Shown here: positions 6,403-12,543 of the stretch, one piece after another
How the letters are laid out: each line of letters starts with the position of its first letter
How positions within the stretch are numbered: position 1 is the first letter of the stretch
NCBI GenBank assembly: GCA_027451265.1
Contig: DAIDJT010000046.1
Coordinates: 1-12,543, forward strand
Direction: 5' to 3'
DNA: 12,543 nt
DNA from: Bacteroidales bacterium
GTDB lineage: Bacteria; Bacteroidota; Bacteroidia; Bacteroidales; VadinHA17
Made by a program: the position numbers and the translations under genes
Notes under the pieces: model-generated
The model's database searches: none
What the model saw: the letters and a program-made list of their open reading frames with translations, nothing else
What the model was told of the DNA's origin: nothing

Positions 6403-7011
6403 TCACTTTTTTGCGGGGGGCAATTCGCTGTCATCGCTGAGAGTTTTGCCTTTACGGTTATACGCTGTCATGGTGAGTTCGCATCCCGCAACGGCAAAAG
6501 AGAGCATCATCTCCACCGCCAGCGGCAGCCTCTTTTCAATCACCCTTAGTTCTTCGGGGCTCCATGTGCCCAGCACATAGTTCACCTGCCCTCCCCTGGG
6601 AAAGTCGTTTCCTATGCCAATCCGCAGGCGCGCGTACTCGTCCGTCCCCAGCACCTCACTGATGCTTGTGAGACCGTTATGCCCTCCGGCACTGCCGAAT
6701 GCCCTCAGCCTGATGCTCCCGGTGGGGATGGCGATATCATCCGTAATGACCAGGAGATTTTCCTGTGCAATCTTCTCCTTTTGCAGCCAGTATCGTACGG
6801 CATTGCCACTGCGGTTCATGAAGGTCGACGGCTTGAGCAGAAACAGCTCGGCATTTTTGTGCCTCATGGTGGCAACAGAACCGTAACGGCTGTCCTTAAA
6901 AACAATACCGGATGCTGCAGCGGCAGCATCCAGTACCATAAACCCTACGTTGTGACGGGTGTTTCTATACTCGTCGCCTATGTTACCAAGACCGGCGATA
7001 AGATGTTTCAT
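6403..7011 (-). CDS. pth: Peptidyl-tRNA hydrolase
   Basis: This 202-residue enzyme frees tRNA from peptidyl-tRNA that drops off the ribosome, cleaving the ester bond. Family landmarks are intact: GLGNIGDEYRNTRHNVGF with N10 and catalytic H20, PSTFMNRSG with N66, TDDIAIPTG with D91 matching the E. coli D93 position, and GSAGGHNGL with H111 and N112. Length fits the family, with about 12 extra residues at the C-terminus (LSDDSELPPAKK) encoded by the 35-bp repeat. The gene starts 17 bp after L25, a pairing (L25 with pth) that is conserved in many bacteria. It should share the L25 promoter and be translated in sequence with the S4 gene downstream. Confidence 0.97.
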   Translation of the reverse strand: MKHLIAGLGNIGDEYRNTRHNVGFMVLDAAAAASGIVFKDSRYGSVATMRHKNAELFLLKPSTFMNRSGNAVRYWLQKEKIAQENLLVITDDIAIPTGSIRLRAFGSAGGHNGLTSISEVLGTDEYARLRIGIGNDFPRGGQVNYVLGTWSPEELRVIEKRLPLAVEMMLSFAVAGCELTMTAYNRKGKTLSDDSELPPAKK

Positions 7012-7028
7012 TACTCACTGTGGCCAGC

Positions 7029-7649
7029 TTATTCCTTTGCAGGGGCAGCAGCCTCGGCAGCCGGAGCTTCAGCTCCCGGAGCAGCTGCTTCTTCCTCCTT
7101 GAGCGAAACCCTTGAAACCTCAACCGATACAATCATTGCACGCTTGTTGTCAATGATATCCAGATTTTCATAGTTGAGATCGCCAATCTTGACTGACTGG
7201 CCAATACCGAGTCCGGTGATGTCAATTGTAAGATGATCAGGTATATACTTCGTGAGACCCATGACCTTCAGATTTCTGCGCTTTACGCGAAGTTTGCCCC
7301 CGGCCTTTACACCGGAAGACTCGCCCGTGATCTTCAGCGGGATATCGATGGTAACAGGCTTGTCTTCACTGACCTGCATGAAATCAATATGCTGCAGCTT
7401 GTCTGATACAGGGTGAAACTGGATTTCCTTCATAACTGCCTTATAAGTTTCACCGGCTACTTCAAGGTTAACAAGATACACGTCCGGCGTGTAAACCAGG
7501 CCCCGGAAGGCATTCTCATGAGCATAAAAGTGAAGATTCCCCTTTTCCCTGTACATCACACAGGGTACATTGTTCTCTGCCCGCAGGCTGTTAGTGCTCT
7601 TCTTGCCGAAATGCTCACGGGGTAAGGCTTTGATCTCAATAGTTTTCAT
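7029..7649 (-). CDS. rplY: 50S ribosomal protein L25, Ctc form
   Basis: This 206-residue protein is the two-domain (Ctc/TL5) form of ribosomal protein L25, which binds 5S rRNA in the large subunit. Residues 1-92 form the 5S-binding domain (KTIEIKALPREHFGKKST, later EIQFHPVSDKLQHIDFMQV). Residues about 98-182 form the second beta domain (PVTIDIPLKITGESSGVKAGG). Residues 184-206 are a flexible tail rich in Ala, Glu and Pro, a common addition in Bacteroidota. Start ATG is at 7649. A good promoter lies upstream at 7736-7765, partly inside prs, and pth follows after 17 bp. The symbol ctc is also used for this longer form. Confidence 0.96.
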   Translation of the reverse strand: MKTIEIKALPREHFGKKSTNSLRAENNVPCVMYREKGNLHFYAHENAFRGLVYTPDVYLVNLEVAGETYKAVMKEIQFHPVSDKLQHIDFMQVSEDKPVTIDIPLKITGESSGVKAGGKLRVKRRNLKVMGLTKYIPDHLTIDITGLGIGQSVKIGDLNYENLDIIDNKRAMIVSVEVSRVSLKEEEAAAPGAEAPAAEAAAPAKE

Positions 7650-7735
7650 CAGTCTTTAATTTGTTGTGTTACTCAAGGTTAATGCCATATAACCTCCCAT
7701 CACACGTTTGACGTTTGTTGTAAAAAATTGGCGTG
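7650..7735 (-). promoter_or_regulatory. L25 leader region
   Basis: If transcription starts near 7729, the L25 message has a leader of about 80 bases. It contains a 6-bp inverted repeat, AGGTTA (7676-7681) with TAACCT (7690-7695), around an 8-base loop. It also contains a perfect tandem 7-mer, ACGTTTG twice (7704-7717). Either could be a regulatory site, but I recognise no known ribosomal-protein leader motif. Confidence 0.25.
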
Positions 7736-7765
7736 CAAATATAGCTAAAAAGCTCAGAATACAAA
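7736..7765 (-). promoter_or_regulatory. Promoter for L25-pth-S4 unit
   Basis: On the minus strand, TTTG (7762-7765) is followed after 18 bp by TATATTTG (7736-7743), a full match to the Bacteroidota -33/-7 promoter. The -33 element lies within the last codons of prs, so L25 can be transcribed independently of prs. Confidence 0.65.
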
Positions 7766-8692
7766 ACCCGAACTGATAGAGGTGTTTGTATAAACAGCTT
7801 TTATTGCTTCGGCGAAGATCTCGCCAACGGAGAGAACCTTGATTTTAGGTGACTGGCATGTCAGTGGAATGCTGTCAGTTACAACAAGTTCCTCAAGTGG
7901 TGACCTGTCAATCTTCTCAACGGCGTTTCCTGACAGCACAGGGTGTGTGGCAAGGGCCCTGACGCTGAGTGCACCGCGGTCCTTCATCACTGTGGCCGCA
8001 AATGTCAGGGTGCCTGCAGTGTCTACCATGTCATCAATAATTACCACATGCCTGCCCTCCACTTCACCTATGATGGATATCTCTTCCACCACGTTGGGTT
8101 TTTTCCTCAGTTTGTAACACAGAACCATTTCGGACTGGAGGTAGCGCGCATAGGCATTTGCCCTTTTTGAACCTCCCATGTCAGGAGCTGAAACAGTCAG
8201 GTTGGGAAGATTCAGGTTCCTGATATAGGGTGCGAAGAGGGCCGAACCAAAGAGGTGGTCAACGGGTACGTCGAAGAATCCCTGTATCTGGTCAGCATGA
8301 AGGTCCATAGTGATGATACGGTCAACGCCTGCCTTCGTCAGCAGGTCAGCTGTCAGCTTGGCTCCCAGTGATACCCGCGGACGGTCCTTGCGGTCCTGCC
8401 GGGCAAAACCATAATACGGGATGACTGCGTTCACCTTGTAGGCTGAAGCCCTCTTGGCCGCATCAATCATCAGGAGTAGCTCCATAAGGTTCTCCGCGGG
8501 AGGGTTGGTTGACTGGATGATGAAGACGTGACAGCCCCTGACAGATTCGTCAAAACAGGGTTGGAATTCGCCGTCGCTGAAGCTCAGCAGTGAACTCTTG
8601 CCAAGCTCGATGCCGAGATGATCGGCAATCCTTTCTGCTATTGCAAGCGATGATGTACATGAAAAAATCTTATAGGGAGCCCGGCCGATCAT
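7754..8692 (-). CDS. prs: Ribose-phosphate pyrophosphokinase (PRPP synthetase)
   Basis: This 312-residue cytoplasmic enzyme makes PRPP from ribose 5-phosphate and ATP, supplying purine, pyrimidine, histidine, tryptophan and NAD synthesis. It has the class I layout: SFSDGE (38-42), ATP-binding loop YYGFARQDRK (93-102), DLHADQIQGFF (130-140) with the conserved His, and PRPP-binding motif VVIIDDMVDTAGTL (216-229). K194 and R196 in YKLRK fall where the family's catalytic Lys and Arg lie. Length is normal. It is 60 bp from engB with its own -7 element between them, and precedes L25, an arrangement (prs, L25, pth) seen in many bacteria. Udk, which makes UMP, lies in the same window. Confidence 0.97.
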   Translation of the reverse strand: MIGRAPYKIFSCTSSLAIAERIADHLGIELGKSSLLSFSDGEFQPCFDESVRGCHVFIIQSTNPPAENLMELLLMIDAAKRASAYKVNAVIPYYGFARQDRKDRPRVSLGAKLTADLLTKAGVDRIITMDLHADQIQGFFDVPVDHLFGSALFAPYIRNLNLPNLTVSAPDMGGSKRANAYARYLQSEMVLCYKLRKKPNVVEEISIIGEVEGRHVVIIDDMVDTAGTLTFAATVMKDRGALSVRALATHPVLSGNAVEKIDRSPLEELVVTDSIPLTCQSPKIKVLSVGEIFAEAIKAVYTNTSISSGFVF

Positions 8693-8729
8693 AACAGAAA
8701 ATTGATTATGGTTTCACTTAAAGATGCCC

Positions 8730-8737
8730 CAAAATTA
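8730..8737 (-). promoter_or_regulatory. -7 element candidate for prs
   Basis: On the minus strand this reads TAATTTTG, a full match to TAnnTTTG, in the 60-bp gap between engB and prs. It would give a leader of about 30 bases. No TTTG is seen at the -33 distance, so the call rests on one element. Confidence 0.4.
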
Positions 8738-8752
8738 ATATTTATGGGTTAA

Positions 8753-9361
8753 TCATTTCCTCCCGGTGAAAAAAATCATATTTCTCTCAATATAATCAAG
8801 AACCTCATCCCTCCCGGTACCCTTTGACGCCGAGGTAACGAAAGTCTGCGGCAGGGTCTCCCAGGTCCGGAGCATAACGCTGTCATGTATGGCCACATTC
8901 CTGGCTGCTTCGGCTGCCGACACCTTGTCAGCCTTTGTGAAGACCCTGGCGAATGGCACTCCGTTCAGCGCCAGCCGCTCCATGAATGCCAGGTCAGAGG
9001 CCATGGGCTCATGCCGGGCATCTATAAGCACAAAAAGCAGGATCAGGTTCTCCCTGAGCGTGACATATGAGGTAATGAGTTTGTCCCACTCATCACGCAT
9101 CTTCTGCGACACCCGCGCATAACCATATCCGGGGAGGTCTACCAGGTACCAGCCCTCATTGATGATAAAATGATTGATGGTCTGCGTCTTGCCCGGACTG
9201 CCCGATGTCTTTGCCAGTCCCTTCCTTGAAACCAGCATGTTGATCAGTGATGACTTGCCAACGTTTGACCTGCCGATGAATGCATATTCAGGTCGATCAG
9301 CCGGGGGCATCTGGCTTACCTTTGCGCTGCTGGTGACAAAAGATGCTGACCTGATGATCAT
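8753..9361 (-). CDS. engB: Ribosome biogenesis GTP-binding protein EngB/YihA/YsxC
   Basis: This 202-residue TRAFAC GTPase is needed for late assembly of the 50S subunit. The GTPase motifs are all present: G1 GRSNVGKSS (30-38), switch I region TSGSPGKTQTIN (52-63), G3 DLPGYGYA (75-82), G4 TKAD (142-145) and G5 TSAS (176-179). Length is typical. The start ATG overlaps the TAA of the upstream thioesterase gene by one base (TAATG), so translation is probably coupled. It is the last gene of the five-gene operon that begins with the Dabb protein, and it precedes prs. Confidence 0.97.
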   Translation of the reverse strand: MIIRSASFVTSSAKVSQMPPADRPEYAFIGRSNVGKSSLINMLVSRKGLAKTSGSPGKTQTINHFIINEGWYLVDLPGYGYARVSQKMRDEWDKLITSYVTLRENLILLFVLIDARHEPMASDLAFMERLALNGVPFARVFTKADKVSAAEAARNVAIHDSVMLRTWETLPQTFVTSASKGTGRDEVLDYIERNMIFFTGRK

Positions 9362-9747
9362 TATCCGTTCAGTTTTTCCTTGAACCGCCTGTTGTCAATG
9401 ATGAACCTTTCATGAAGGCCTTCGCCAATCTTCCCTGTTTCATCTTCAGCTTCAACGCGAAAGAGGAGCCTGTTCCCCTTCACCTCCTGCAGGGTGGCGG
9501 TGCATATGACGGTTTTGCCAACAGCAGTGGCCTTGAGGTGCCTGATGTTCACCTCCGTTCCGACTGTTCCTTCACCCTCGTCGAGGCAGGCCTCAACAGC
9601 CTTCATCGCTGTCTGTTCCATGAATGCGATCATGGCCGGTGTAGACAGTACATTGTGCAGTCCTGATCCGTAAACAGCTGCCGTATCATTGGTGCCGACC
9701 GTTCTTGTGGTCGTCAGCCTGATGCCAGGTACCAGAGTCTGTGCCAT
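9361..9747 (-). CDS. FlK-like hotdog-fold thioesterase
   Basis: This 128-residue protein is a single hotdog-fold domain resembling the fluoroacetyl-CoA thioesterase FlK. It should hydrolyse an acyl-CoA thioester in the cytoplasm. T36, E44 and H70 have exactly the spacing of the FlK catalytic triad T42, E50 and H76 (segments STPAMIAFMEQTA and VNIRHLKAT). The family is widespread in bacteria that do not meet fluoroacetate, so the true substrate is most likely an ordinary short acyl-CoA, and specificity cannot be read from sequence. The gene starts 5 bp after the lipoprotein gene and overlaps engB by one base. Confidence 0.88.
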   Translation of the reverse strand: MAQTLVPGIRLTTTRTVGTNDTAAVYGSGLHNVLSTPAMIAFMEQTAMKAVEACLDEGEGTVGTEVNIRHLKATAVGKTVICTATLQEVKGNRLLFRVEAEDETGKIGEGLHERFIIDNRRFKEKLNG

Positions 9748-9752
9748 TTTCT

Positions 9753-10514
9753 TTAGTTTAAGTCTTTATATTTTAAAGGTATTGCGAGGCGGTAATAGAG
9801 CCTGTTTCCGAACTGCGTCAGGTATGACGCAATGACAACCACTGAATCAGCTTTGTGGCCGGGCGTTTTCTTAAGATCGAGATACCCTGTGGTGGCCGTC
9901 TGCAGCAGCAGCTCCAGAGAGTCAATGTCAACCAGGCCGTTGACATAGTCACCCCTGTAAAACTTTGCATTCTCAGCCATGTCAGAGAATTCGATGAGAA
10001 TCTTATACGTGCCTCTCTCTGCGTAACGGTCACTGGCCCTGTGCCTTATATCCGGGTAACCTGTCACCTTCTCCCCGCTCATCATATACTCCTCTATCCC
10101 CGGATGGCGCTTGCCGTCAGTGTAGCTGAGCCTTGCCTTCACCAGGCCGTTCTTGTAATACTGAACCTGGTCACCGTTAATCGTGTCATTAACATAGGGA
10201 GTGACCCTGAAGAGTTTCCCGTCAGGGTAGAACCATTTGGCTTCGCCGTTCTTCTTGTCACCGGAGTAAGGTATCTCCTGCTCCAGGAGGCCGCCCTTGT
10301 AGAAGGTGCGGGTCATGCCCTCACGGATGCCGTTCTTATAGGTGACCTCCTTAAGCTTGACATTATCACGGACATAGTTTTTCAGGCCCGTAAAGCCAGT
10401 GTCGGCCACCTGGACATCCTTCTTCCTGCCATTTCCTTCCGGACCTGTTCCTCCGCCGCAGGAAGAGGCCATTATCATTATTATTGCTGTTGCAAGCAGT
10501 GTGACATGTTTCAT
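9753..10514 (-). CDS. Lipoprotein with MORN/YwqK-type repeats
   Basis: This 253-residue protein begins with a lipoprotein signal peptide and lipobox MASSC, with the lipidated Cys at 19, followed by a Gly-rich stretch. Residues about 56-150 hold four to five degenerate repeats of the form YxNGxxxGxxxxYYxxGxL (TYKNGIREGMTRTFYKGG, KNGEAKWFYPDGKL, INGDQVQYYKNGLV), the pattern of MORN or YwqK-like proteins. Residues 151-253 are an unrecognised C-terminal region, predicted mixed alpha/beta. Annotations as a YwqK antitoxin rest on repeat similarity only, and no toxin partner is seen here. It probably sits on a membrane facing the periplasm or outside. Its ATG overlaps the end of the manA gene as ATGA, and the thioesterase gene follows after 5 bp. 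Function unknown. Confidence 0.85.
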   Translation of the reverse strand: MKHVTLLATAIIMIMASSCGGGTGPEGNGRKKDVQVADTGFTGLKNYVRDNVKLKEVTYKNGIREGMTRTFYKGGLLEQEIPYSGDKKNGEAKWFYPDGKLFRVTPYVNDTINGDQVQYYKNGLVKARLSYTDGKRHPGIEEYMMSGEKVTGYPDIRHRASDRYAERGTYKILIEFSDMAENAKFYRGDYVNGLVDIDSLELLLQTATTGYLDLKKTPGHKADSVVVIASYLTQFGNRLYYRLAIPLKYKDLN

Positions 10515-11509
10515 TTCGTTTTTGGTTTTTGTGGTACGAATACTTCCAGCAGTACTGCCTTCCCCCTGGGGATAATGACGACGCTGTCAGCTGAAGCCGG
10601 GATGAGGAGTGTCTCCCCGGCCTTTATCTCCTCGCTGTGGCCATTGCACTCAATTACTGCCATGCTTTCAGTGCAGATATATATCACGAATGAGTCGGTC
10701 AGGCTGTAGTCCTTGATGATGGGCCTGTCAAAGCTGATCAGGCTTGTGCAGAAATAGGGACTCTCGGCAAGGAGGACGGTCCTGTTGAGTTCAGGAGTTA
10801 TCCTCAGGAGGTTGGTGCTGTCATGACTGTAATCAATTGCGTCAAGTGCCAGTGAAGTATGCAGTTCCCTCTGTTTCCCGCTTTCGTCAACACGGTCCCA
10901 GTCGTAGATGCGGTAGGTGATGTCGGATGTCTGCTGTATTTCGGTGAGCAACACCCCGCCTCCGATTGCATGGACAAGTCCGGCCGGGATGAAAAAGACA
11001 TCACCCGTGTTTACCACCGTCGCATTGACAATATCCGCCATTTTTCCGCTGCTGAGATATCCAAGGTACTCCTCCTTTGTAATCTTTTTCCTGAAGCCCG
11101 TATAGATCACTGACCCGGGAATGGCGTCCATGACATACCACATCTCGGTCTTGCCCCAGGCATGGTGCCTCTCCGAGGCCATCCGGTCATCAGGATGAAC
11201 CTGGATGGAGAGCCTGTCGGCAGCATCAATGAACTTGATGAGAAGCGGGAACTCCGTGCCGAACTTTGAATAAACAGCCTCACCCAGCAATTCATCCATG
11301 TATATCTCGGCTATTTCCTCAAGGGTATTACCCTTCAGAAAACCGTTTGCCACAACCGAACTTGCGCCCGGCATGCCGCATATCTCCCAGCTCTCACCGA
11401 TTTTTGTGCCCGTACGCGATTTTTTGCCGTAACGCTGCCTGAGGGTGTCGCCTCCCCAGATCATCTCCCTGAGTTTAGGTTTGAACCTGATGGGATAAAG
11501 TGAACTCAT
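10511..11509 (-). CDS. manA: Mannose-6-phosphate isomerase, class I
   Basis: This 332-residue zinc enzyme interconverts mannose 6-phosphate and fructose 6-phosphate, linking glycolysis to GDP-mannose and cell-surface polysaccharides. The metal ligands are at Q103 and H105 (SIQVHPDD), E122 (GKTEMWYV) and H180 (PAGLVHAIGGG). The active-site Arg lies in TYRIYDWDR (R200). Length matches the short bacterial class I form rather than the eukaryotic form of over 420 residues. It starts 5 bp after the Dabb gene and overlaps the lipoprotein gene by 4 bp (ATGA), so it is tightly bound into this operon. Confidence 0.95.
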   Translation of the reverse strand: MSSLYPIRFKPKLREMIWGGDTLRQRYGKKSRTGTKIGESWEICGMPGASSVVANGFLKGNTLEEIAEIYMDELLGEAVYSKFGTEFPLLIKFIDAADRLSIQVHPDDRMASERHHAWGKTEMWYVMDAIPGSVIYTGFRKKITKEEYLGYLSSGKMADIVNATVVNTGDVFFIPAGLVHAIGGGVLLTEIQQTSDITYRIYDWDRVDESGKQRELHTSLALDAIDYSHDSTNLLRITPELNRTVLLAESPYFCTSLISFDRPIIKDYSLTDSFVIYICTESMAVIECNGHSEEIKAGETLLIPASADSVVIIPRGKAVLLEVFVPQKPKTK

Positions 11510-11514
11510 AGGCG

Positions 11515-11817
11515 TCAGAAGCTATAGTCAACCACCAGTTTTGCCTTCCTGATCGATGAGGCTGCCGTAACAGCTTCGCGGTGCGGGTCACTCGCCTGGT
11601 AACGCTTCAGGTCTTCCACCGAGGCAAAGGTTGCGTCAATCACAAAGTCTCCGGCATGGTCCACATCAGTGATATTTACCCCTGTGCGATACTCAATAAT
11701 GTACTTCAGCCTGTTGCCCAGAGGCCCGAAGATCTCCTTCAGCTTCATCACCGCCTCGTTCCTCCCCTCGGGTGTGACCGGCGGCGAAAGCTTAAAGATC
11801 ACGATGTGCTTTACCAT
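11515..11817 (-). CDS. Dabb (stress-responsive alpha/beta barrel) family protein
   Basis: This 100-residue protein has the Dabb ferredoxin-like fold: an opening beta strand MVKHIVIFKL, the middle strand DFVIDATFASVEDLKRYQ and the conserved DPHREAV segment before the last strand. Dabb proteins form dimeric barrels; some are enzymes, and plant members respond to stress. No catalytic role can be assigned here. It is the first gene of the leftward operon with manA, the lipoprotein, thioesterase and engB, 5 bp ahead of manA. Its start at 11817 is about 25 bp from a strong -7 match. Confidence 0.9.
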   Translation of the reverse strand: MVKHIVIFKLSPPVTPEGRNEAVMKLKEIFGPLGNRLKYIIEYRTGVNITDVDHAGDFVIDATFASVEDLKRYQASDPHREAVTAASSIRKAKLVVDYSF

Positions 11818-11831
11818 ACAGTTGTTTTTGT

Positions 11832-11839
11832 TACTTTTG
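11832..11839 (+). promoter_or_regulatory. -7 element for udk
   Basis: TACTTTTG reads rightward and fully matches TAnnTTTG. It predicts a transcript start near 11846 and a leader of only about 13 bases before the udk ATG at 11859. A weak TTTA at 11810-11813 lies at about the -33 distance. Confidence 0.5.
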
Positions 11840-11842
11840 GTA

Positions 11843-11850
11843 CAAAAATA
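11843..11850 (-). promoter_or_regulatory. -7 element for the Dabb-manA operon
   Basis: On the minus strand this reads TATTTTTG, a full match to TAnnTTTG, only 3 bp from the udk element on the other strand. It predicts a start near 11836 and a leader of about 19 bases for the Dabb gene. No -33 TTTG is seen. Confidence 0.45.
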
Positions 11851-11858
11851 AACATTTT

Positions 11859-12467
11859 ATGCTTATTGTCGGGATCGCCGGAGGCACAGGATCAGGAAAG
11901 ACAACTGTAGTTCGAAAACTTATTGAGATGCTTCCCCCGGGGGAAGTGGTGATACTGCCGCAGGACAGCTACTACCGTGATAACAGCCACATCCCGGTTG
12001 AGCAGAGACAGAACATCAACTTTGACCATCCTGACTCGGTGGAATGGCCTCTGCTGATAGCACACCTGGCTGAACTCAGGGCAGGCAGGCCCATCATGAT
12101 GCCGATTTACTCATACCTTACATGTGTCAGGTCGGAAGAGACAGTGCCCATAAGGCCCGCCGAGGTTGTAGTGGTGGAGGGGATACTTGTGCTGGCTGAC
12201 CCCGGGCTTCGCGCGATGCTTGACATCAAGGTGTTCGTGGATGCCGATGCTGATGACAGGCTGGGCAGGGTGATTCAGCGTGACATCGTGGAACGGGGCC
12301 GCTCGGTGCTCATGGTCCTGGAACGGTACAATAAAACAGTGAAACCGTCACACCTTCAGTTCATTGAACCGTCAAAGCGGTATGCCGATATAATTATTCC
12401 CGGTGGAGGGGAGAACCTTGTGGGGATAGAGGTGCTGAAGACAATCGTTGAAAAGCACCTGAGATAA
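11859..12467 (+). CDS. udk: Uridine kinase
   Basis: This 202-residue cytoplasmic kinase phosphorylates uridine and cytidine to UMP and CMP in pyrimidine salvage. It has the Walker A loop GGTGSGKTT at residues 8-16, QDSYYRD with catalytic Asp36, the nucleoside-binding FDHPDS at 55-60, and the family segments YSYLTCVRS, VVVVEGILVL, KVFVDADADDR and HLQFIEPSKRYADIIIP. Length and sequence fit the Bacteroidota version, which lacks the UPRT fusion seen in eukaryotes. It diverges from the Dabb-manA operon across 41 bp. Downstream, a leftward gene ends 8 bp past the stop. PRPP made by prs in this window feeds the parallel uracil salvage route. Confidence 0.96.
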   Translation: MLIVGIAGGTGSGKTTVVRKLIEMLPPGEVVILPQDSYYRDNSHIPVEQRQNINFDHPDSVEWPLLIAHLAELRAGRPIMMPIYSYLTCVRSEETVPIRPAEVVVVEGILVLADPGLRAMLDIKVFVDADADDRLGRVIQRDIVERGRSVLMVLERYNKTVKPSHLQFIEPSKRYADIIIPGGGENLVGIEVLKTIVEKHLR

Positions 12468-12475
12468 ATTGCTTT

Positions 12476-12543
12476 TCAGCTTCTGCGGAGCTCCCGCAGG
12501 TACATCTGGATTGTGTTCTCAAGCCCGTAGTAGAGGGCATCTG
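12476..12543 (-). CDS. C-terminal end of an unidentified protein (partial)
   Basis: The last 68 bases hold the 3' end of a leftward reading frame that enters from beyond the window and stops with TGA at 12476-12478. The 21 residues read include YYGLENTIQMYLREL, an amphipathic helix with good protein character, and end in Arg-Arg-Ser. One other frame on this strand is also open over this short span, so the choice rests on composition. It converges on udk with 8 bp between stops, and no terminator is visible. The fragment is too short for a family call. Confidence 0.55.
   Translation of the reverse strand, partial: DALYYGLENTIQMYLRELRRS

Larger units (their letters stand above)
6322..6436 (-). 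repeat. 35-bp tandem repeat at the pth/S4 gene junction
   Basis: Copies begin at 6322, 6357, 6392 and 6427, an exact 35-bp period; the last copy retains only its first 10 bases. Copies 1 and 2 agree at 32 of 35 positions, copies 2 and 3 at 25 of 35. On the minus strand each unit carries a Shine-Dalgarno-like purine run (AGGAAAG in two, AAAAAAG in one), then TGACCGATGAC. Copy 3 holds the true pth stop (6403-6405), and copy 1 holds the S4 start (6327-6329). The units look like duplications of the pth 3' end: the pth tail reads DDSELPPAKK and the degenerate copies can be read in another frame as DDRLLPPSGK before a stop. Confidence 0.93.

Noticed and set aside
6322..6436. Four 35-bp repeats as a CRISPR array
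   Set aside because: The repeats are directly tandem with no spacers, sit within gene ends, and no cas gene is present.
9753..10514. Lipoprotein gene as the antitoxin of a toxin-antitoxin pair
   Set aside because: The YwqK antitoxin label comes from repeat similarity; the protein is exported, and neither neighbour is a toxin.
9855..10709. 284-codon rightward ORF opposite the lipoprotein and manA end
   Set aside because: It is antisense to two well-supported overlapping genes and lacks any recognisable domain; the lipoprotein has a lipobox and repeats, and ManA has all its metal ligands.

Overview
The window looks like chromosome from a member of the Bacteroidota, probably order Bacteroidales or a close relative, with moderate GC. 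Three things support this. The proteins (udk, prs, L25-Ctc, pth, EngB, an M19 dipeptidase lipoprotein) read like Bacteroidota versions. Intergenic gaps carry matches to the Bacteroidota -7 promoter element TAnnTTTG. Shine-Dalgarno sequences are mostly weak. I see no rRNA, tRNA, CRISPR array, insertion sequence or prophage gene; this is mainly housekeeping sequence.

Left end (1-1225): an ECF sigma factor gene with a TTG start reads leftward and overlaps by 8 bp a one-span membrane protein cut off by the window edge, probably its anti-sigma partner. A 403-bp gap follows. It holds a perfect TATATTTG element and, about 100 bp on, a strong rightward terminator with no protein gene between them, so a small RNA is possible. 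A secreted M19 dipeptidase lipoprotein then reads rightward (1226-2431).

Middle (2499-9361), all leftward in transcription order: engB, prs, L25 (rplY/ctc), pth, an Hsp15-like S4 protein, a PlsC-like acyltransferase, an SDR oxidoreductase and a double-VOC protein. L25, pth and the S4 gene form a translation group with a good promoter inside the 3' end of prs. The pth/S4 junction is a 35-bp tandem repeat that makes a chain of 12-codon mini-ORFs linked by ATGA overlaps. The acyltransferase, SDR and VOC genes are 2-10 bp apart and form a second, probably lipid-related, unit. The VOC gene and the dipeptidase converge on opposing arrays of 7-bp repeats that encode both stop codons.

Right end (9361-12543): a tight leftward operon runs Dabb protein, mannose-6-phosphate isomerase, MORN-type lipoprotein, FlK-like thioesterase and engB, with gaps or overlaps of 5 bp or less. 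Uridine kinase diverges from it across a 41-bp gap with two opposing -7 elements. The last bases hold the C-terminal end of a leftward gene converging on udk.

I do not see a complete undescribed system. The most unusual items are the mini-ORF repeat at the pth/S4 junction, the candidate small RNA near 949-1078, and the heptamer repeats at the convergent gene ends.
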